A stretch of 64,000 bases of DNA from Citrobacter sp. JGM124 (GTDB taxonomy: Bacteria > Pseudomonadota > Gammaproteobacteria > Enterobacterales > Enterobacteriaceae), in assembly GCF_018257795.1 (NCBI RefSeq), contig NZ_JAERJD010000002.1, forward strand, positions 248,001-312,000. The letters are read 5' to 3'. This document shows positions 59,201-64,000 of the stretch, in pieces (the stretch's first letter is position 1; each line of letters begins with the position of its first letter). A program made the position numbers and the translations under genes. A model generated the notes under the pieces. It saw nothing but the letters and a program-made list of their open reading frames with translations. It was not told the origin of the DNA and did not search any database.

Positions 59201-60061
59201 ATGTGGCAAGCCATTCATCGTTTATTAGGCGAACAGTTAGGTGAAGCCAGGGCCTTACCGCCAACGCCGGTGCCAGGAGCTCAGAACCACACTACGTGGC
59301 ACCTGCATTATGGACAGCATGAAATTTTTGTCAAAAGTGACAGCCATGAGATGTTACCGCTATTTATTGCTGAGGCGGATCAACTCTCTCTACTGGCTCG
59401 CAGTAACACCGTCAGAGTGCCTGCTGTTTGGGCAACAGGTTCCGACAGGGATAACAGTTTCTTACTGCTGGAATATCTCCCGGTAAAATCTTTAGATCAC
59501 CACAGTGCCTATCAACTTGGACAGCAGTTGGCACACCTTCATCAGTGGAGTGATCAGCCCCAGTTTGGTCTCGACTTCGACAATGCGTTGTCAACAACGT
59601 TACAGCCGAATATGTGGCAACGCCGTTGGTCGACCTTTTTTGCCGAGCAACGCATCGGTTGGCAGCTGGAAATCGCTGCTGAAAAAGGTATCGAATTCGG
59701 GGACATAGACACCATTGTTGATAACATAAAACAGGCCCTTGCCTCGCATCAGCCGCAACCCTCTTTGCTGCATGGCGATTTGTGGGCCAACAATTGTGCT
59801 CAAGGGCCTGATGGACCCTTTATCTACGATCCTGCCTGTTACTGGGGCGACAGAGAGTGTGATTTAGCGATGCTGCCCTTGTCCCCTGCCCAGCCGCCAC
59901 ATATTTATGATGGTTACCAGTCTGTCTCCCCCCTGCCTCCGGGATTTATTGAAAGACAGCCAATTTATCAGCTTTATACGCTGATAAATCGGGCTGTCGT
60001 TTTTGGCGGGACGAATATTGCGGTTGCCCAGGAAAAACTACGGCAGGTTTTGTCCCGTTAA
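59201..60061 (+). CDS. yniA: Fructosamine-3-kinase family protein YniA
   Basis: Kinase of the fructosamine-3-kinase/aminoglycoside phosphotransferase fold; such enzymes phosphorylate glycated amines so that the sugar can be removed. With the ATG at 59201 (GAGAGG upstream) it has 286 residues as in E. coli; the frame extends three codons further. Kinase landmarks are the VKSD lysine strand (IFVKSDSHEM), SLLHGDLWANNC as catalytic loop (HGD) and FIYDPACYWGDRECDLAM as metal-binding DPA segment. It is followed convergently by yniB. Confidence 0.94.
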   Translation: MWQAIHRLLGEQLGEARALPPTPVPGAQNHTTWHLHYGQHEIFVKSDSHEMLPLFIAEADQLSLLARSNTVRVPAVWATGSDRDNSFLLLEYLPVKSLDHHSAYQLGQQLAHLHQWSDQPQFGLDFDNALSTTLQPNMWQRRWSTFFAEQRIGWQLEIAAEKGIEFGDIDTIVDNIKQALASHQPQPSLLHGDLWANNCAQGPDGPFIYDPACYWGDRECDLAMLPLSPAQPPHIYDGYQSVSPLPPGFIERQPIYQLYTLINRAVVFGGTNIAVAQEKLRQVLSR

Positions 60062-60064
60062 CTA

Positions 60065-60601
60065 TCAGATAAAGCCCAGCAAACGGAAGAAAAAATAGCC
60101 GATGACCAGCACAATGACCGGTAAAATATAGAGCGGGAAGATCTGTACCAAAAAAGTGTGATGAGGGGCGTTAATTTTCGCATCAAGTTGCTGCTTGCTC
60201 AGTCCCTCTTCACCTTTAGCATGCTCAATAATCAGCTGATCCTGGACACTCTCTCGTAAAAATTTTGCCTGTCTTGCCATTCTTGCGCCCGAATCTTTGA
60301 GCGCCAGACCAATGAAAATCAAGGCAAAAACGATCCAAAAAGTGATGTTAGCCTGATGACGGAAATCCACTGCGGGTGAATTTTCCCAGAATACATTCAG
60401 GAACGGTGTATTGAAACGAATCATGTCAATCATTACATGAATAAAGTCCAGCATTACCGCATTGATGCCGTCTTGTTTCTCGCTGTGTGCATACATAAAT
60501 TTCATTACAGAAATTAATGTTGAAAGCAACGCAGGAATAAAAATCACCCAACCAACAATGCGTTTTAACCAGGCAATACGTCCAGATTGTTGATACGTCA
60601 T
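60065..60601 (-). CDS. yniB: Inner-membrane protein YniB
   Basis: A 178-residue membrane protein equal in length to E. coli YniB; function unknown. Three to four hydrophobic spans are visible: WVIFIPALLSTLISVMKFM near the N-terminus, FWIVFALIFIGLALKD in the middle and YILPVIVLVIGYFFFRLLGF at the end. I start at the ATG at 60601 (GGGGAG upstream, MTYQQSGRIA as in E. coli); the frame stays open 63 codons more, but that part overlaps the hxpB promoter region and lacks similarity. Confidence 0.92.
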   Translation of the reverse strand: MTYQQSGRIAWLKRIVGWVIFIPALLSTLISVMKFMYAHSEKQDGINAVMLDFIHVMIDMIRFNTPFLNVFWENSPAVDFRHQANITFWIVFALIFIGLALKDSGARMARQAKFLRESVQDQLIIEHAKGEEGLSKQQLDAKINAPHHTFLVQIFPLYILPVIVLVIGYFFFRLLGFI

Positions 60602-60766
60602 GAACTCCCCTTTATTAAAGACGTAACATGTCAGTTGAATTCTACCTTGTATCCCTCTTTTCGCCCAGGCTTTACAGGTTAAATTCGCAAAAGTGACAGA
60701 GTGTTGTATTGTCTGAGGGCTGAATTTTAAAAAACGTTGAATGATATTGACCAAGGGAGATCTCTG

Positions 60767-61435
60767 ATGGCAAGCACGCACCTGATCCATGCAGCAATTT
60801 TTGATATGGATGGCTTACTGATTGATTCTGAACCACTTTGGGAATTAGCTGAATACGAAATCATGTCTACTTTAGGGGTTGATGTTTCAAGACGTCATGA
60901 GCTCTCAGAGACCCGGGGGTTGCGTATTGATGTGGTGGTTGATCTGTGGTTTAACCTGGCCCCCTGGCGCGGTCCTTCTTGTGCGGAAGTCACCGCCCGT
61001 GTTATCCAGCGAGTCGTTGAATTAGTGGAACAAAGACGCCCGCTCCTGCCCGGTGTAGAACACGCCCTGACTCTCTGCAAAGAACAGGGACTGAAGGTGG
61101 GCCTGGCTTCAGCCTCCCCGCTGCCGATGCTGGAACGGGTATTAGATATTTTTAAGCTGCGCAGCTATTTTGATACTCTCGCTTCCGCCGAACATCTCCC
61201 CTACAGTAAACCCCATCCACAAGTTTATCTGAATGCCGCCGCGCAACTGGAAGTTTCTCCTCTGCATTGTGTCGCATTGGAGGATTCAGTTAATGGCATG
61301 ATTGCCTGTAAAGCCGCCCGCATGCGATCCATTGTGGTCCCCGTTACTGAAAGCCGTAATGATCCTCGCTGGAGCCTGGCAGAGATCAAGCTCAACTCAC
61401 TGGAACAACTCTCTGCTAATGATTTAGCCGGTTAA
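60767..61435 (+). CDS. hxpB: HAD-family hexitol phosphatase B (YniC)
   Basis: Cytoplasmic sugar-phosphate phosphatase acting on 2-deoxyglucose 6-phosphate and hexitol phosphates in E. coli. With the ATG at 60767 and AAGGGAG upstream it has 222 residues, the E. coli length. HAD motifs: I, AIFDMDGLLIDSEP with nucleophile Asp; II, GLASASPLPML; III, lysine in LPYSKPHPQVYL; IV, VALEDSVNGMIA. It is divergent from yniB and followed by a hairpin terminator. Confidence 0.96.
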   Translation: MASTHLIHAAIFDMDGLLIDSEPLWELAEYEIMSTLGVDVSRRHELSETRGLRIDVVVDLWFNLAPWRGPSCAEVTARVIQRVVELVEQRRPLLPGVEHALTLCKEQGLKVGLASASPLPMLERVLDIFKLRSYFDTLASAEHLPYSKPHPQVYLNAAAQLEVSPLHCVALEDSVNGMIACKAARMRSIVVPVTESRNDPRWSLAEIKLNSLEQLSANDLAG

Positions 61436-61445
61436 TATAAGGAAC

Positions 61446-61467
61446 GGGGTGTTGGTCACCCCATTTC
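61446..61467 (+). terminator. Hairpin terminator after hxpB
   Basis: GGGGTG-TTGGT-CACCCC followed by ATTTC, 11 bases past the stop; the T-run is weak. Confidence 0.5.
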
Positions 61468-61594
61468 AGACCGGAAAAATGAAAACAGTATTTCTGCTAT
61501 TTTCTGCCTGGTGATCGTTGGCGCCCCTGGAATAACTTACTCTTTGTTATTTGGCACCTTTCAAATGAAATGTTACAGCGTCACCTCTTTCGTA

Positions 61595-61632
61595 TACTGT
61601 ATAAAAACCCTATACTGGACGAATCGACAGTT
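61595..61632 (+). promoter_or_regulatory. Two LexA boxes upstream of ydjM
   Basis: Box 2, TACTG-N10-CAGTT at 61613-61632, is a near-consensus LexA site. Box 1 at 61595-61614 has a perfect left half (TACTG) and a weak right half (CTATA) and overlaps box 2 by two bases. E. coli ydjM also has two LexA boxes and belongs to the SOS regulon. Confidence 0.8.
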
Positions 61633-61649
61633 CTTGTTTGGGTTGTACT

Positions 61650-62237
61650 ATGACGGCGGAAGGCCACCTGCTTTTTTCGATTTCACTTGCGGTATTTGCT
61701 AAAAATGCTGAACTGACGCCTGTCCTGGCACATGGAGACTGGTGGCACATCATTCCTTCAGCCATTTTGACTTGCCTGCTGCCTGATATCGATCACCCTA
61801 AATCATTTCTTGGGCAACGAGTAAAGTGGATATCAAAGCCGGTGGCTCGAATGTTTGGGCATCGTGGCTTTACCCATAGCCTGCTCGCCCTCTTCGCGGG
61901 GCTGGCTTTATGTTATATTAATGTCCCTGACAACGGTATTATTCCCGCTGATGCCCTGCAGGGGATGGTGCTGGGTTATGTCAGCCACATCATCGCCGAC
62001 ATGCTTACCCCTGCTGGGGTTCCATTATTATGGCCCTGCCGCTGGCGCTTTCGTTTCCCGATTATCAGGCCGCAAAAAGGGAACCAGCTGGAACGTGTAT
62101 TATGCATGGCTCTATTCAGTTTTGCCGTCTGGATGCCTCATAATGTTCCAGAAAACCATGTTGTACGCTGGTCATCCCAAATGATTAATTCATTGCAGAC
62201 AACCTTTAATAGTTTATTAAGCCAACGATTTGAGTGA
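61650..62237 (+). CDS. ydjM: SOS-inducible inner-membrane protein YdjM (DUF457)
   Basis: Membrane-bound hydrolase-like protein of the YdjM/DUF457 (LexA-binding, inner-membrane-associated) family; biochemical role unknown. It has 195 residues from the ATG at 61650. Conserved His and Asp residues that probably bind metal are in TAEGHLLFSI, LLPDIDHPKSFLGQR, FGHRGFTHSLLAL and SHIIADMLTPAGVPLLWPC. Three to four membrane spans are visible. It aligns throughout with E. coli YdjM. LexA boxes stand directly before the start. Confidence 0.93.
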   Translation: MTAEGHLLFSISLAVFAKNAELTPVLAHGDWWHIIPSAILTCLLPDIDHPKSFLGQRVKWISKPVARMFGHRGFTHSLLALFAGLALCYINVPDNGIIPADALQGMVLGYVSHIIADMLTPAGVPLLWPCRWRFRFPIIRPQKGNQLERVLCMALFSFAVWMPHNVPENHVVRWSSQMINSLQTTFNSLLSQRFE

Positions 62238-62250
62238 AAAATAAACTATC

Positions 62251-62283
62251 ACTTTTGGGTATAATCAATTACTTTTGAGTATA
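62251..62283 (+). promoter_or_regulatory. 20-bp-period direct repeat upstream of tcyP
   Basis: ACTTTTGGGTATA (62251-62263) and ACTTTTGAGTATA (62271-62283) differ by one base and start exactly 20 bases apart, about two helical turns. A TATAAT hexamer overlaps the first copy (62260-62265). The place 85-117 bases before tcyP suits an activator or repressor; CysB is the obvious candidate for a cystine carrier but the match is not checked. Confidence 0.55.
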
Positions 62284-62367
62284 TAGCCGGCCATTTGCTT
62301 CTGATAATATATCATGTAAATACAGCATGATATTCCGCTGTATAACAATAAATCAGGAGATATTGGG

Positions 62368-63759
62368 ATGAGCTTTCCGCTTATAGCGAACATTGCGGTG
62401 TTCGTCGTTTTGCTATTGTTACTTGCGCAAAGCAGCAAGAAACAGTGGAGCCTGGCAAAAAAGGTTCTGGTCGGTTTAGTGATCGGCGTATTGTTTGGTT
62501 TTGGGTTACACGTTATTTACGGTGCTGGCAGCCCGATAATCAAAGAGTCTATTCAGTGGTTTAATATTGTTGGTAATGGATATGTTCAGTTACTGCAAAT
62601 GATCATCATGCCACTGGTCTTCGCCTCTATTTTGAGTGCGGTGGCAAAATTACATAATGCGTCGTCACTGGGTAAGATCAGTTTTCTGACCATAGGAACA
62701 CTGCTGTTTACCACCCTGATTGCCGCATTGGTTGGTGTTCTGGTGACCAATCTGTTTGGTCTGACCGCATCAGGCCTGGTACAAGGCACAGCTGAGAATG
62801 CTCGCCTGGCAGCCATTGAGTCTAATTACATCTCGAAAGTTTCTGACTTAACCTTACCACAGCTGATTCTGTCATTCGTGCCGAAGAATCCGTTTGCCGA
62901 CCTGACGGGAGCCAACCCGACATCGATTATTAGTGTCGTCATTTTTGCTGCATTCCTTGGTATTGCCGCACTTAAACTGCTCAAAGATGATGCACCAAAA
63001 GGTGAACGCGCCTTAATGGCAATAGAAGTGATTCAGAGCTGGGTAATGAAACTGGTCCGTCTGGTGATGCAGCTGACACCTTACGGCGTTATGGCACTGA
63101 TGACCAAAATGGTTGCCAGTTCCAATATTGAAGATATTATTAAACTGGGCAGTTTCGTTGTAGCATCCTATCTTGGCCTGGGCATCATGTTTGTGGTTCA
63201 CGGATTACTGCTGGCCCTCACTGGTGTGAGTCCACTCAAATTCTTCCGTAAAGCAGGACCGTTACTGGCCTTTGCCTTCACGAGTCGTTCCAGCGCCGCC
63301 AGTATTCCATTGAATATTGAGACCCAGACGCGTCGCTTAGGTATCCCTGAATCTATCGCCAGTTTTTCTTCTTCTTTTGGTGCCACTATTGGTCAGAATG
63401 GTTGTGCCGGGCTGTACCCGGCAATGCTGGCGGTGATGGTTGCCCCTACGGTGGGAATTAACCCTTTAGACCCATTGTGGATTGCCACCCTGGTCGGTAT
63501 TGTCACTATCAGTTCTGCCGGTGTGGCCGGTGTTGGCGGGGGGGCGACTTTCGCAGCGCTGATTGTCTTACCTGCTATGGGGTTACCCGTTACGCTGGTC
63601 GCCTTACTGATCTCTGTTGAGCCATTAATTGATATGGGCAGAACCGCACTTAATGTAAGTGGCTCGATGACTGCGGGCACGATCACCAGTCAGTTAATGC
63701 GCCAGACAGATAAATCGATTCTTAACAGTGAAGATGATGTCGAACTGGTTCAGCGCTAA
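62368..63759 (+). CDS. tcyP: L-cystine/proton symporter TcyP
   Basis: Inner-membrane secondary carrier for cystine (formerly YdjN), of the dicarboxylate/amino acid:cation symporter family. At 463 residues it equals E. coli TcyP and aligns from FPLIANI to ELVQR. Family landmarks: [15 protein letters not shown], the re-entrant serine-rich hairpin [15 protein letters not shown], and [19 protein letters not shown] with the second hairpin [23 protein letters not shown] precedes the ATG. Confidence 0.96.
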   Translation: MSFPLIANIAVFVVLLLLLAQSSKKQWSLAKKVLVGLVIGVLFGFGLHVIYGAGSPIIKESIQWFNIVGNGYVQLLQMIIMPLVFASILSAVAKLHNASSLGKISFLTIGTLLFTTLIAALVGVLVTNLFGLTASGLVQGTAENARLAAIESNYISKVSDLTLPQLILSFVPKNPFADLTGANPTSIISVVIFAAFLGIAALKLLKDDAPKGERALMAIEVIQSWVMKLVRLVMQLTPYGVMALMTKMVASSNIEDIIKLGSFVVASYLGLGIMFVVHGLLLALTGVSPLKFFRKAGPLLAFAFTSRSSAASIPLNIETQTRRLGIPESIASFSSSFGATIGQNGCAGLYPAMLAVMVAPTVGINPLDPLWIATLVGIVTISSAGVAGVGGGATFAALIVLPAMGLPVTLVALLISVEPLIDMGRTALNVSGSMTAGTITSQLMRQTDKSILNSEDDVELVQR

Positions 63760-63833
63760 TTGGCATTCATCATGTTAAGTGGAATGGTGGTTTTATAAGA
63801 ATAAAAGCCACCATATCTGAAACAGCCATTAAT

Positions 63834-63870
63834 CCCCCCTGCCAATAGTGTATTGACAGGGGGGTTATTT
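63834..63870. terminator. Terminator after tcyP
   Basis: CCCCCCTG-C-CAATA pairs with TATTG-A-CAGGGGGG, followed by TTATTT. It lies between tcyP and an apparent minus-strand gene end, so it may act on both. Confidence 0.8.
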
Positions 63871-63901
63871 AGTATTTAAAAAAATCACTTTTTATCTTAA
63901 A

Positions 63902-64000
63902 TCAAACCATCTGTCGAAATTCGCTATTTAGCACCTGCATACTGTAGTGTTTAATAAAATTAAATTCAGGTTCATTAATGATGTCTGGTGGAATAATATC
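63902..64000 (-). CDS. C-terminal end of an unidentified gene (cut by window edge)
   Basis: A minus-strand frame open from the window edge for 32 codons, ending SEFRQMV at TGA (63902-63904). Its composition is protein-like (PEFNFIKHYSMQVL), and it lies just past a terminator convergent with tcyP. I do not recognise the protein; E. coli has a different minus-strand gene at this place. Confidence 0.4.
   Translation of the reverse strand, partial: DIIPPDIINEPEFNFIKHYSMQVLNSEFRQMV

Overview
This window is chromosomal DNA of an enterobacterium (Enterobacterales, close to Escherichia, Salmonella and Yersinia). Nearly every gene from tyrS to tcyP has a recognisable Escherichia coli counterpart in the same order and orientation, corresponding to the E. 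coli tyrS-tcyP segment. The E. coli names rest on protein sequence and lengths I remember, not on a database search. The species cannot be named from the sequence alone.

Layout. Positions 1-8250: tyrS (cut by the window start), pdxH, slyB, slyA, ydhF, ydhL and the electrophile-response cluster nemR-nemA-gloA, then rnt. Positions 8400-18000: grxD, mepH, the tiny membrane gene ynhF, purR, punR-punC, cfa, ribE, mdtK and two tRNA-Val(GAC) genes. Positions 18300-30700: pykF, lpp, menI-ydiJ, ydiK, the sRNA gene rprA, ppsA, ppsR and aroH. Positions 30800-36750: a complete Fur-type haemin uptake operon hemP-hemR-hemS-hemT-hemU-hemV, placed where E. coli has only the hemP homologue ydiE. Positions 36780-49600: selO, a ydiV-like anti-flagellar regulator, nlpC, the btuC-btuE-btuD cobalamin genes, ihfA, pheT, pheS, the pheM leader peptide, rplT, rpmI, infC (AUU start) and thrS. 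Positions 49600-57800 are the accessory part: two tandem AIDA-type autotransporters with related beta-barrels and unrelated passengers, large AT-rich spacers, and a FUSC-type membrane protein. Positions 58000-64000: ydiY, yniA, yniB, hxpB, SOS-type ydjM, the cystine carrier tcyP and the visible tail of one more minus-strand gene.

The locus is compact compared with E. coli: mliC, anmK, ydhIJK, sodC, lhr, ldtE-suf, pfkB and ydiZ are all missing from their usual places. Control sites can be read directly for NemR, PurR (two boxes at purR), Cra (pykF, ppsA), TrpR (aroH), Fur (hemP), LexA (ydjM), the phenylalanine attenuator (pheM) and the thrS translational operator, so much of the known enteric regulatory wiring is retained.

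The most unusual material is the second autotransporter. Its passenger is a low-complexity Pro/His-rich segment with a nine-proline run, a 9-bp tandem repeat and three 57-bp in-frame repeats, instead of the usual beta-helix. Other items for a second look are a four-copy hexamer in the hemP leader, a 17-bp sequence shared between the cfa leader and the second autotransporter leader, a Fur-like palindrome whose 13-bp core recurs next to the first autotransporter start, a probable leaderless nemR mRNA, and an intrinsic terminator inside the mdtK leader.
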